Assembly: GCA_947594835.1 (NCBI GenBank) | Contig: CANQEH010000003.1 | Coordinates: 62,001-126,000 of the forward strand | Source of the DNA: an uncultured Acetatifactor sp. | Lineage (GTDB): Bacteria > Bacillota > Clostridia > Lachnospirales > Lachnospiraceae | Length of the DNA stretch: 64,000 nucleotides | Reading direction: 5' to 3' | Part shown: piece by piece, positions 17,796-27,313 of the stretch | Layout: the number at the start of each line of letters is the position of its first letter | Numbering within the stretch: the first letter of the stretch is position 1 | Made by a program: the position numbers and the translations under genes | Notes under the pieces: generated by a model | What the model was told of the DNA's origin: nothing | Databases searched by the model: none | The model's input: the letters and a program-made list of their open reading frames with translations, nothing else

Positions 17796-19846
17796 GGTTG
17801 TCCGCCTTTCTTATAATTTGCCGCTGCCGCCTGGAACTGCCGGTACAGCGCGCTTTCATTGTTTAAATGCTTCACATATTCCGTCCGCCTGCCCACAAAG
17901 CCCGCAAGCTTCTCCATATACTCCCCGGAGGTGATGCCGCCCTCCGCCACCAGGGTCAGCCCTTTTTCCCAGCTGGCCGTCAGCGCCGGATCCAGAAGGG
18001 GCCTGATGGAGCTTCCCACCACATCGTAGACCATCTCCCCCATCAAGGTCGGCGTCAGCACCTGGGTCTTTTTGTTGAGGGAAAGGTATTCGATGTTCAC
18101 CAGTTTTTTCAAAATCTCCGCCCGGGTGGCGCTGGTTCCGATGCCGCTTCCCTTGATCTGGGCCCGCAGCTCCTCGTCCTCGATAAACTGTCCCGCGTTC
18201 TCCATGGTGAGGATAATGCTGCCGGAAGTATAGCGCTTGGGCGGGGAGGTCTCCCCCTCCTTGATCTCATACCCGGCGGTCTCCAAAGGCGTCCCCGCCT
18301 TGAGGGCGGCCAGAAGTCCGCTCAGCGCCCCTTCGCTGATCTCGGTCTCCCCGCCTTCCTCCTTTTCCCGGTCAGTCTCCTCATTCTTCTCCTCCGGCCG
18401 GGCTTTTGACGTCCCGGCGTCCCGCTGGAAGGGCAGGCGGGCCACCGCCAGATACCCCTCTTGAAGCAGCACCTTGTAATTGGCAAAAAAGCGCTCCCCC
18501 TTCACCCGGATGGTCAGCGCCGATTTCTGATACACCGCCGGGGGATAAAAAATGCTCAAAAACCTGCGGACAATCGCCTCGTACACCTTCCCGGACAGCT
18601 CCGGCAGGCCCTTTAAGGCGGAAAGCCCCTGGCCCGTGGGGATGATGGCATAGTGATCCGTGATCTGCTTGTCGTTTACATAGCGGGTGCGGGCCAAATT
18701 TTTGTAGCTTCCATTTTCCAGAATCTGCGCCGCAAAGGAGGAAACCGGCCCGTACCCCCGGAGGCCGCCGATGTTCTTTGCAATCTCCTTTGCCACCGCC
18801 CCGGACAGCACTCTGGCGTCTGTCCTGGGATACGTCACAAGTTTTCTCTCATACAGCTCCTGCACCACCCGCAGGGTCTCGTCCGGGCTGATCTTAAAGA
18901 GCTTGGAGCAATGGTTCTGCAGCTCCGCCAGATTGTACAAAAGGGGAGGATTTTTGCTCTCCTTTTTGCGCTCGATGCGCTCTGCACAGGCCGTTTCCCG
19001 GGGTTCGGCCTCCAGGTCTGCAATGAGCGCCTCCGCGCTCTGCCTTTCCACAAAACCGTTCTCCTTATACAGCTTTGGAGACTGGTAAAAGCGGGATCCC
19101 TCCGCCGCCCTCCACTCCCCCGTGAGGGTGGTTCCCTCCAGGGAAAAGCTGCCAAGCACCCTGTAAAACGGCGTCTTTACAAAGGAGCGGATCTCCCTTT
19201 CCCGGTTCACCACGATGCCCAGCACGCAGGTCATCACCCGGCCCACGGAAATCACTGCCTTATCCCGCTTTAAGTATTCCTTCACCGCCCTGCCGTACTT
19301 TAAGGTCAGCACCCGGGAAAAATTGATGCCCATCAGATAATCTTCCTTGGCCCGCAGATAGGCGGCGGCGCTCAAGTTGTCGTAGACGGAGAGGTCTTTT
19401 GCCTCCCGGATGCCCCGCAGGATCTCCTCTTCTGTCTGGGAATCGATCCAGACCCTTCTCCTTTCCTTTCCCGTGACGCCGGACATCTGCTCCACCAGCC
19501 GGTAGATGTACTCTCCCTCCCGCCCGGAGTCGGTGCAGACGTAGATCACGGTCACGTCGGGCCGCTTCATCAGGGAACTCACTACAGTATATTGCTTTCG
19601 TGAACTGTCGATGACCTCATATCGGAATTCCTGGGGCAGGAAAGGGATGGTGTCAAAGCTCCATCTCTTGTACTTCCCGTCGTAGGCCTCCGGGTAGCTC
19701 ATGGTCACAAGATGCCCCACGCACCAGGTGACAATGGCGTTTTCCGATTCCAGATAACCGTCGCGGGAGGCGGTGTTGATTTTCAGGGCCTGGGCAAACT
19801 CCCTTGCCACGCTGGGTTTTTCCGCGATGAACAAACTCTTTCCCAC
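17792..19846 (-). CDS. topB: DNA topoisomerase III-like (type IA)
   Basis: GKSLFIAEKPSVAREFAQAL (TOPRIM), CTDSGREGEYIYRLV, KLVTYPRTDARVL; likely GTG start (GGAGGAG SD); ATGA overlap with next gene. Confidence 0.93.
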   Translation of the reverse strand: MGKSLFIAEKPSVAREFAQALKINTASRDGYLESENAIVTWCVGHLVTMSYPEAYDGKYKRWSFDTIPFLPQEFRYEVIDSSRKQYTVVSSLMKRPDVTVIYVCTDSGREGEYIYRLVEQMSGVTGKERRRVWIDSQTEEEILRGIREAKDLSVYDNLSAAAYLRAKEDYLMGINFSRVLTLKYGRAVKEYLKRDKAVISVGRVMTCVLGIVVNREREIRSFVKTPFYRVLGSFSLEGTTLTGEWRAAEGSRFYQSPKLYKENGFVERQSAEALIADLEAEPRETACAERIERKKESKNPPLLYNLAELQNHCSKLFKISPDETLRVVQELYERKLVTYPRTDARVLSGAVAKEIAKNIGGLRGYGPVSSFAAQILENGSYKNLARTRYVNDKQITDHYAIIPTGQGLSALKGLPELSGKVYEAIVRRFLSIFYPPAVYQKSALTIRVKGERFFANYKVLLQEGYLAVARLPFQRDAGTSKARPEEKNEETDREKEEGGETEISEGALSGLLAALKAGTPLETAGYEIKEGETSPPKRYTSGSIILTMENAGQFIEDEELRAQIKGSGIGTSATRAEILKKLVNIEYLSLNKKTQVLTPTLMGEMVYDVVGSSIRPLLDPALTASWEKGLTLVAEGGITSGEYMEKLAGFVGRRTEYVKHLNNESALYRQFQAAAANYKKGGQP

Positions 19847-19873
19847 TTGGCTCTCCTCCAAAAGGAAGGCAGC

Positions 19874-21601
19874 CTAGGAGAGGCTGCCCTCAAATACTTT
19901 TTCCAGTTCGTCGGCGGGAAGCGGCTTCCCGAAAAGATAGCCCTGTATCACGTCACAGCCGATGGCGTGCAGATACTGGTACTGCTGTTCCTTCTCCACT
20001 CCCTCCGCCACAGATTCATACCCCAGGGCCTTCACCATGTGCAGGATGGATTCCAGGATCACCCGGGTCGCCGTATCCGTCAGCACGGTATCCACAAAGG
20101 ATTTGTCGATCTTTAAGGTGTCGATGGGCAGCTTCATCAGATAGGACAGGGAGGAAAAGCCCGTGCCGAAATCGTCCAGGGAGATGCGCACGCCCTGCGC
20201 CCGCAGAAGCTTTAACCGCTCGGACACGGCGGTGAAATCATCGATCAAAACGCTCTCCGTGATCTCCAGCTCGATCTCGCTGGGGCGCACCTGATACTTG
20301 TCCAGCACGCCCATGAGAAACTCTACAAAGTCCTCCCGCTTGTACTGCAGGGCGGAAATGTTGATGGACATGACGAAGGGGAAGCCGAACTGCCTGCGCC
20401 AGAGGGCGTACTGGCGCACGCTCTCCTCCACCACCCATTTCCCGATGGGCACGATGGCGCCGTTTTTCTCTGCCACCGGGATAAAGGTGCCAGGGCTTAC
20501 CATATCCCCTTCCTTGCTGCGCCAGCGGATGAGGGCTTCCACCCCCCGCAGCCGCCTGTTCCCCGCATAGTACTGTGGCTGATAATACATGACAAAGTCC
20601 TTTTGGGCCACCGCCCGCTTCAGCTTGTCCTCCAGATCCACGGAATTCATGAAATCGCTCAGGATGGGCGCGTCAAAGTACTGGATCGCGTTCCGGCCCG
20701 ATGCCTTCACCCGGAACACCACCAGCTCCGCATAGTTGATCAGCTCTAACGCCGTGCGGGCCGCTTCGGGGTACTCCGCCACGCCGACGCTGACCGTGAT
20801 GTTCACTTCCTGGCCGTTGCTGAGCCGGAAGGGAGCCCTGATCCTCTCCAGAATTTTCTTGTAGAGATACTCCGGCGTCCTGTTCCCGCCGGGGTCGTAG
20901 ATGGCAATGCTGTATACGTCGCTGTGCAGATGGCAGGCGATCACCTTCTCCGTACAAAGCCCCTTTAAGAACATACCGAACTGCTGTACCAGCTCATCCC
21001 CCATGATGATGCCCAGCCTGTCGTTGATCTTGTTGAACTCATCAATGTCGATGTTCATCACGCTGACAACCGTGTTCGCCGTCTCGGAGGCGTCCCGGAT
21101 GTACTCGCTGAGCAGGCGCACATAACAGTTGCGGTTGTACAGCCCGGTCAAACTGTCGTAATAGGCCATGTAGAGCAGTTCCTCGCTCTGATAGCGGTGC
21201 TTCGTCACATTGGCGATATGCACCACCTTTTCCGTGGGCTTTCCGTCCTCGCCGCAAAAAACCTGCACCTCAAAGGAAAGCCAGATGCGGCGCTCCTTCA
21301 GCAGGCACTCCACAGAGGCCGCCTTCTCCTCCCTCCGCTCCGGGTAAAGCGTCTCTAAGAGTTTTTCCCTGCCGGATTCGTCCACTGCCTCCAGAATCCG
21401 CTCCAGATCGGCGTTCTCGCGCACGTCAAAGTCGAAAAACTCCCGCCAGTTTCCGATCGTAGTAATCCGGTTCTGCTCCATGGAAAAGTAGAGGAAGGCC
21501 CCAGGGGCTGCCTCGCAGACCATGCGGTACATCCTCTCCTTTTCCGTCAGCTTCTGGTTCATCGCTTTCAACAAGTCCAATTGATAGTGCAGTTCACTCA
21601 T
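19874..21601 (-). CDS. PAS-GGDEF-EAL protein (degenerate GGDEF; intact-looking EAL)
   Basis: GGDEF site reads IIMGDELVQQF; EAL site VEALIRWRSKEGDMVSPGTFIP, NISALQYK, DDFGTGFSSLSYLMKLPIDTLKIDKSFV. Confidence 0.92.
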   Translation of the reverse strand: MSELHYQLDLLKAMNQKLTEKERMYRMVCEAAPGAFLYFSMEQNRITTIGNWREFFDFDVRENADLERILEAVDESGREKLLETLYPERREEKAASVECLLKERRIWLSFEVQVFCGEDGKPTEKVVHIANVTKHRYQSEELLYMAYYDSLTGLYNRNCYVRLLSEYIRDASETANTVVSVMNIDIDEFNKINDRLGIIMGDELVQQFGMFLKGLCTEKVIACHLHSDVYSIAIYDPGGNRTPEYLYKKILERIRAPFRLSNGQEVNITVSVGVAEYPEAARTALELINYAELVVFRVKASGRNAIQYFDAPILSDFMNSVDLEDKLKRAVAQKDFVMYYQPQYYAGNRRLRGVEALIRWRSKEGDMVSPGTFIPVAEKNGAIVPIGKWVVEESVRQYALWRRQFGFPFVMSINISALQYKREDFVEFLMGVLDKYQVRPSEIELEITESVLIDDFTAVSERLKLLRAQGVRISLDDFGTGFSSLSYLMKLPIDTLKIDKSFVDTVLTDTATRVILESILHMVKALGYESVAEGVEKEQQYQYLHAIGCDVIQGYLFGKPLPADELEKVFEGSLS

Positions 21602-21634
21602 CTATAGCGCCCTCTGTGTTTTGTCTGGTGCCGC

Positions 21635-22720
21635 CTATCTCCTCGTGATATACCCCTGGGCCTTCAACAGCTCCGCACACAAAATCGCGCCGCCCGCAGC
21701 GCCTCTCACCGTGTTGTGCGACAGGCCTACAAACTTGTAATCGAACAGCACATCCTCCCTCAGACGGCCAACGCTTATGCCCATGCCATTCTCATAGTCC
21801 ACATCCAGCGCGATCTGGGGGCGGTTATCCTCCTCCAGATAGCGGATGAACTGTCTGGGCGCGCTGGGCAGCCCCAGCCTCTGGGGCTCTCCGCAGAAGC
21901 TGTTTAACTTCTCGATGAGCTGTTCCCTTGCGGGCTTTTGACGGAATTTCACAAACACTGCGGCCGTGTGTCCGTTCAGCACAGGGACGCGGATGCACTG
22001 GCAGGTGATGACCGGCCCCTTGGCGGGCACGATCTGGCCGTCCTCGATATGGCCCCAGATGCGCAGGGGCTCTTTTTCACTCTTTTCCTCCTCCCCGGCG
22101 ATGTAGGGGATAATGTTTCCCACCATCTCCGGCCAGTCCTGAAAGGTCTTGCCCGCGCCGGAAATGGCCTGGTAAGTCGTCGCAACCACTTCCGTAGGCT
22201 CAAACTCCTTCCAGGCGGTGAGCACGGGGGCATAGCTCTGGATGGAGCAGTTGGGCTTTACCGCCACGAACCCTCTCTGCGTCCCCAGGCGCTTTCTCTG
22301 GAAGTCGATGACTCTCATGTGCTCCGGGTTGATCTCCGGCACCACCATCGGCACGTCCGGCGTCCATCTGTGGGCGCTGTTGTTGGAGACCACAGGCGTT
22401 TCCGCCCGGGCATAGTCCTCCTCGATCTTCTTGATCTCCTCCTTGGTCATGTCCACTGCGCTGAACACGAAATCCACCTGGGAGGCCACCGCCTCCACCT
22501 CGTTGACATTCATGATCTCCAGCTTTTTGACCGCCTCCGGCATGGGGGTGTCCATCTTCCAGCGGCCCTCTACGGCCTCCTCATAGGTCTTTCCCGCAGA
22601 CCTGGGACTTGCGGCGATGGTCGTCACCTCAAACCAGAGATGATCCTGCAGCAGGGCGATGAACCTCTGCCCTACCATTCCCGTGCCGCCCAAAATGCCT
22701 ACTCTCAACTTTTCGCTCAT
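21635..22720 (-). CDS. asd: Aspartate-semialdehyde dehydrogenase
   Basis: MSEKLRVGILGGTGMVGQRFIALL; active-site motif VAVKPNCSIQSYAPVL; ATGA overlap with argH. Confidence 0.94.
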   Translation of the reverse strand: MSEKLRVGILGGTGMVGQRFIALLQDHLWFEVTTIAASPRSAGKTYEEAVEGRWKMDTPMPEAVKKLEIMNVNEVEAVASQVDFVFSAVDMTKEEIKKIEEDYARAETPVVSNNSAHRWTPDVPMVVPEINPEHMRVIDFQRKRLGTQRGFVAVKPNCSIQSYAPVLTAWKEFEPTEVVATTYQAISGAGKTFQDWPEMVGNIIPYIAGEEEKSEKEPLRIWGHIEDGQIVPAKGPVITCQCIRVPVLNGHTAAVFVKFRQKPAREQLIEKLNSFCGEPQRLGLPSAPRQFIRYLEEDNRPQIALDVDYENGMGISVGRLREDVLFDYKFVGLSHNTVRGAAGGAILCAELLKAQGYITRR

Positions 22721-24153
22721 TTTTCTCTCCATTCCGCCGCCTGAAGCAGCCCCGTCCAATGAAATGTTTCCCCCCTGTTTTCCTCCAGCCGCTTTCTGCA
22801 GCTTTCCAGCACTTTTTCCATGGCCTCCGGCCCCGGTGCGCCCACCGTCAGCCGCCGCTCCACGCAGGCCTTTAAGGACACCGCCTCGAAGATATCTTCC
22901 TCAAACCGATCGCTGATGCGCTGTAACTCCTCCAGCGAAAGCTGTTCGATGGAAATCTCTTTTTCCATGCAGTACAGCACCAGTCTGCCGATGATGCTGT
23001 GGGCGTCCCGGAAAGGAACTCCCTTTCCCACCAAATAATCCGCCGCGTCCGTGGCGTTGGTAAACCCTTTCATGGCGCTCTTTTCCATCCGATCCGTCCG
23101 AAACCGCATCGTCCCTATCATCCCGGTAAAGAGCCGCAGACAGTCCGCCGCCGTATCCATGGCGTCAAAGGCCATCTCTTTGTCTTCCTGCATATCTTTA
23201 TTGTATGCCAGGGGAAGCCCCTTCATGGTGGTCAGAAGCCCCATCAGGGCGCCGTAGACCCGCCCGGTCTTGCCCCGCACCAGTTCCGCGATATCGGGGT
23301 TTTTTTTCTGGGGCATGATGCTGCTCCCGGTAGAATAGGCGTCGTCTAACTCTACAAACTGATATTCGTTGGAATTCCAGAGGATGATCTCCTCCGAAAA
23401 ACGGCTTAAGTGCATCATCACCGTGGCAAGCGCCGCCAGAAATTCGATCAGGTAATCCCGGTCTGAGACGGAGTCCATGCTGTTTAAGGTAGGCCCTGCA
23501 AAGCCTAAAAGCTCCGCCACATAGTCCCTGTCCAGAGGATAGGTGGTGCCCGCCAGCGCCCCTGCTCCCAGGGGGCAGTAATTCATCCTGCGGTAGATAT
23601 CCCCCATTCGCTGCCTGTCCCGTTCAAACATTTCAAAATAAGCGCCGTAGTGATGGGCCAGCGTGGTGGGCTGGGCCTTCTGCAGATGGGTAAAGCCCGG
23701 CATATAGGTGTAGAGGTTCTCCTCCATGGTATGTAAAATGACCTCTAAAAGCTCCTCCAGAAGCCTTGCGGTCTCCTCCACCCTGCCCCGCACATAAAGC
23801 CGCATATCCAGAGCCACCTGGTCGTTGCGGCTCCTGCCCGTGTGGAGCTTCTTGCCCGCCTGGCCGATGCGCTCTGTCAGCTGCGCCTCTACAAAGCTGT
23901 GGATATCCTCCTGGGTCTCATCCACCTCCAAAGCGCCGCTCTCCACATCCCTTGCAATGCCCTTTAAGCCCTCTAAAATCTGATCCCGCTCCTCCTGCGA
24001 GAGAATCCCCTGCTTTGCCAGCATCCTGACATGGGCCATACTGCCCTCTACATCCTGCCAGAACAGGCGCTTGTCAAATCCAATGGACGCATTGAACGCA
24101 AAGACCGCCTGATCCGTCTCTTTTGTAAAGCGTCCTCCCCACAACTGTGCCAT
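22717..24153 (-). CDS. argH: Argininosuccinate lyase
   Basis: LWGGRFTKETDQAVFAFNASI; signature STGSSIMPQKKNPDIAEL. Confidence 0.97.
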   Translation of the reverse strand: MAQLWGGRFTKETDQAVFAFNASIGFDKRLFWQDVEGSMAHVRMLAKQGILSQEERDQILEGLKGIARDVESGALEVDETQEDIHSFVEAQLTERIGQAGKKLHTGRSRNDQVALDMRLYVRGRVEETARLLEELLEVILHTMEENLYTYMPGFTHLQKAQPTTLAHHYGAYFEMFERDRQRMGDIYRRMNYCPLGAGALAGTTYPLDRDYVAELLGFAGPTLNSMDSVSDRDYLIEFLAALATVMMHLSRFSEEIILWNSNEYQFVELDDAYSTGSSIMPQKKNPDIAELVRGKTGRVYGALMGLLTTMKGLPLAYNKDMQEDKEMAFDAMDTAADCLRLFTGMIGTMRFRTDRMEKSAMKGFTNATDAADYLVGKGVPFRDAHSIIGRLVLYCMEKEISIEQLSLEELQRISDRFEEDIFEAVSLKACVERRLTVGAPGPEAMEKVLESCRKRLEENRGETFHWTGLLQAAEWREK

Positions 24154-24312
24154 GGCATCTCTCCTGTCCGCCCCGCATCAAATCGGTCGCATTGAAATAA
24201 AACCCGGCCCTCCCAAGAATAAAGTTATGTTACCATAAAAGACAGAATCATGCAAGAACTCCTTTTTCTCTCCCGTCATACATTAAGAGAAAGCAAATCG
24301 AGAGGAAAACCA

Positions 24313-25083
24313 ATGCCTACCATTCTGGAACTAAAAAACATCGGTTACTCCTACCACAGCCTCCACGGGGAGACCCAGGCGCTGCGGGACATCTCCTTTG
24401 GCATCGAGGAAGGGGAATTTGTGGCCATTGTCGGGCCCAGCGGCTGCGGCAAGTCCACGCTCCTCTCTATCATTGCAGGACTCCTGGCGCCGGAGCAGGG
24501 CACCATCCTGGCAAACAACCCGGACGGCTCCCTGCGCTACCCCAGGATTGGCTATATGCTCCAGCGGGATCATCTGTTTGAATGGCGCAGCGTCTACCGC
24601 AATGTAACGCTTGGCCTGGAAATCCAGAACAAAAAGACGCCAGAGCGCCTGGCACAGGTCGACCGGCTCCTGCAGGAATACGGCCTGGCCTCTTTCAAAG
24701 ACAAGCGGCCCAGCGAACTGTCCGGCGGCATGAAGCAGCGGGCGGCCCTGATCCGTACCCTGGCGCTGGAACCCCAGCTCCTGCTTTTGGATGAGCCCTT
24801 CAGCGCCCTGGACTACCAGACCAGACTCATGGTGTCCGCGGACATCTGCCGTCTCATCCGCCAGGCGGGAAAAACCATGGTCATCATCACCCACGATCTG
24901 GCGGAGGCCGTCAGCCTGGCCGACCGGGTCATCGTCCTCTCCGGCCGTCCCGCCGTGGTAAAGGCCCAGATTCCCATCCGGCTGACCCTGGAGGACAACT
25001 CGGCCCTGGCCGCCAGGAACGCGCCGGAATTTCCGTTTTATTTCAACAAACTGTGGGAGGAAATGACAAATGAAACCGCATAA
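24313..25083 (+). CDS. ABC transporter ATP-binding protein (nitrate/sulfonate/taurine-type)
   Basis: Walker A VGPSGCGKSTLLS, signature LSGGMKQRAALIRTLA, Walker B LLLLDEPFSALD. Confidence 0.92.
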   Translation: MPTILELKNIGYSYHSLHGETQALRDISFGIEEGEFVAIVGPSGCGKSTLLSIIAGLLAPEQGTILANNPDGSLRYPRIGYMLQRDHLFEWRSVYRNVTLGLEIQNKKTPERLAQVDRLLQEYGLASFKDKRPSELSGGMKQRAALIRTLALEPQLLLLDEPFSALDYQTRLMVSADICRLIRQAGKTMVIITHDLAEAVSLADRVIVLSGRPAVVKAQIPIRLTLEDNSALAARNAPEFPFYFNKLWEEMTNETA

Positions 25084-25885
25084 AAAACAGGAATTGACAA
25101 AACAGGAGGCCTTTGTGCGCCAGCACAGGCGTCTCCACCACCAGATTGCCGCCTGGCGCACCGTATTGTTCCTATTGTTTCTGACGCTCTGGGAGGCGAG
25201 CGCTTCCCTGGGGTGGATCGACAGCTTTTTCTTTTCCAGCCCCAGCCGGGTCTTTTTCTGCTTTCTGGACCAGCTGCGGCACAATTCCATGCTGACCCAT
25301 ATCGGCATCACCCTGTTTGAGACCATCGCCAGCTTTTTTCTGGTGCTTGTTTCCAGCCTTGCCCTTTCCACCCTCTTGTGGTATTTCCCAAAATTTTCCC
25401 GCGTGCTGGAACCTTACCTGGTGGTGCTCAACAGCCTGCCAAAGTCCGCCCTTGCCCCCCTGTTTATCGTCTGGCTGGGCACCGGCCCTGTCACCATCAT
25501 CGTTGCCGGGATCTCCGTGGCGGTCTTTGGCTCCATCATCAGCCTCCACACCGGCTTCCAGCAGTCGGATGAGGAGAAGATCACCCTCATCTACACCCTG
25601 GGAGGCACCAGACGGGACGCTTTCTTTCAGGTGGTGCTGCCCGGCTCCATCCCCATCCTGCTCTCCACCTCCAAGGTGAACATCGGGCTGGCGCTGGTGG
25701 GGGTCATCATCGGGGAATTTCTGGCGGCCAGACAGGGGCTGGGCTACCTGATCATCTACGGCTCCCAGGTGTTCCGCCTGGACATGGTGATCACCAGCAT
25801 CATTGTCCTGTGCCTCATCGCCCTGCTGTTTTACCGCTCCATCCAGGCCATAGAGCACCAGATCAGGAAGCGCTTTTCATTCTGA
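25070..25885 (+). CDS. ABC transporter permease (SsuC/TauC-like)
   Basis: Hydrophobic, overlaps ATPase by 14 bp; LVGVIIGEFLAARQGLGYLI motif. Confidence 0.9.
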   Translation: MKPHKKQELTKQEAFVRQHRRLHHQIAAWRTVLFLLFLTLWEASASLGWIDSFFFSSPSRVFFCFLDQLRHNSMLTHIGITLFETIASFFLVLVSSLALSTLLWYFPKFSRVLEPYLVVLNSLPKSALAPLFIVWLGTGPVTIIVAGISVAVFGSIISLHTGFQQSDEEKITLIYTLGGTRRDAFFQVVLPGSIPILLSTSKVNIGLALVGVIIGEFLAARQGLGYLIIYGSQVFRLDMVITSIIVLCLIALLFYRSIQAIEHQIRKRFSF

Positions 25886-25891
25886 GAAACA

Positions 25892-25933
25892 AAAAAGTTT
25901 TGGGACAGCACACAGGCTGTTCCAAAACTTTTT
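25892..25933 (+). terminator. Intrinsic terminator after ABC genes
   Basis: AAAAAGTTTTGGGACAGC-ACACA-GGCTGTTCCAAAACTTTTT. Confidence 0.88.
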
Positions 25934-25944
25934 CAGAGAGGAGA

Positions 25945-26017
25945 AGCTGAAAATGGGACTTGAACCCACGACCCCTTCATTACGAGTGAAGTGCTCTACC
26001 AACTGAGCTATTTCAGC
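25945..26017 (-). tRNA. tRNA-Thr (anticodon CGT)
   Basis: Minus strand GCTGAAATAGCTCAGTTGGTAGAGCACTTCACTCGTAATGAAGGGGTCGTGGGTTCAAGTCCCATTTTCAGC; cloverleaf, loop CTCGTAA. Confidence 0.95.
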
Positions 26018-26197
26018 ATCTTTGCTGCACCCTCAAAGCGCAACAAAGTTATTATAGCAGTTCCCGTTTCTTTTTTCAACTATTATTTTTCCGCCGGGTA
26101 TTATTCTTTTTCACATTTTTATTCTATTGGTAATTGTCAGAACAAAACTTCTATGATAAAATACCGTTCAAGGACTTTTGTAAGTAGCCCTACATAG

Positions 26198-26283
26198 AAA
26201 AACCACCCTAAACTTTGGCAGGTTGCAGGGTGGATTTTCTACTTTGTTAATCGGTCAACCCACCTTGTGGGCGGTTGTTCCTT
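26198..26283 (-). ncRNA. Candidate ~85-nt sRNA (antitoxin-RNA-like, no toxin ORF recognised)
   Basis: TTGACA-16-TATACT promoter (26290-26317), internal hairpin CCCAC-AAG-GTGGG, terminator CCACCCT...AGGGTGGTTTTT. Confidence 0.55.
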
Positions 26284-26353
26284 TCTTTTAGTATAACCCT
26301 TCCAAAGGAATTGTCAACCTTTTTATCGTCTTCTACCTTCCTATCTCTCCCGC

Positions 26354-27313
26354 CTACCTGGCCCCCTTGTCGTAGATCTCTCCCAGGGCTTTCGGCGCGC
26401 CGTTTTGCTTGGAGAAGAACAATAAGAGCAGTAACGTCAGCACATAGGGCAGGATCATCACCAGATCCTGGAAGCTGCTGGGCATCTGTAAGATCTGCAC
26501 CAGACGGTAGCCGCCGGAACGGGCCAGGCCAAAGATCAGGCAGGCGCCCAGGGTGGGCAGGATCCGCCAGTTGCCGAAGATCAGCGCAGCGATGGCCAGA
26601 TAGCCGTACCCTACATAGATGCTGGCAGAAAAGTTAGCGGAGATGGAGTAGGCAAAACAGATGCCGCCCAGCCCCGACAGAGCGCCGCAGATGACGATGG
26701 CCGCCAGGCGGATGTGGTTCACCTGCCGTCCCGCCGCGTCCACCGCATGGGGATTGTCCCCGCAGGCTCTAAGGTGCATCCCGAAACGGGTACGATACAG
26801 CACGAACCAGGCGACCAGGGCCACCGCCACGATCACCAGCTCAAAGGGATACAGATTGGTAAACACCGCTCCCAGCACTGGAATTTTGGACAGGCCGGGC
26901 ACTGTCAGGCGGGCGGACACGGTGAGCATGAACTTGTCCGAAGCAGCCCCAAAGAGCACGCGGTTCAACAGCTTGGTCAGGTAAGCGGTCAGCGCCATGG
27001 CCATGATGTTGACCACCACGCCGCTGATGACCTGATTGGCCCGGAAGCGCAGGCACAAAAGCGCGTGCAGCAGGGCGAAAACGCCGCCGCCCAGCGCGGC
27101 AAAGCACATGGCGATATAAAAGGGCGCCGGAGAATTGCCCGAAAAGGCCCCGGACACCAGCACCGCTGCAAAAGCGCCCACAAAGGCTCCAAAGCCCTGC
27201 AGGCCTTCCACCGCCAGCATGGTGACGCCGGATTTTTCACAGTAAATGCCGCCGATGGCCATAATGAACAGAGGCAGCGCAAAAGACAGTCCGTCAATAA
27301 TCATGGTATTCAT
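26354..27313 (-). CDS. ABC transporter permease, nucleoside/simple sugar (BMP-type)
   Basis: Multi-TM; LTVPGLSKIPVLGAVF...; adjacent to related permease and double ATPase. Confidence 0.9.
   Translation of the reverse strand: MNTMIIDGLSFALPLFIMAIGGIYCEKSGVTMLAVEGLQGFGAFVGAFAAVLVSGAFSGNSPAPFYIAMCFAALGGGVFALLHALLCLRFRANQVISGVVVNIMAMALTAYLTKLLNRVLFGAASDKFMLTVSARLTVPGLSKIPVLGAVFTNLYPFELVIVAVALVAWFVLYRTRFGMHLRACGDNPHAVDAAGRQVNHIRLAAIVICGALSGLGGICFAYSISANFSASIYVGYGYLAIAALIFGNWRILPTLGACLIFGLARSGGYRLVQILQMPSSFQDLVMILPYVLTLLLLLFFSKQNGAPKALGEIYDKGAR

Noticed and set aside
25991-26197. 68-aa plus-strand ORF beside the candidate sRNA as a toxin
   Set aside because: Start lies inside the tRNA gene, no SD, not a single-TM basic-tail peptide
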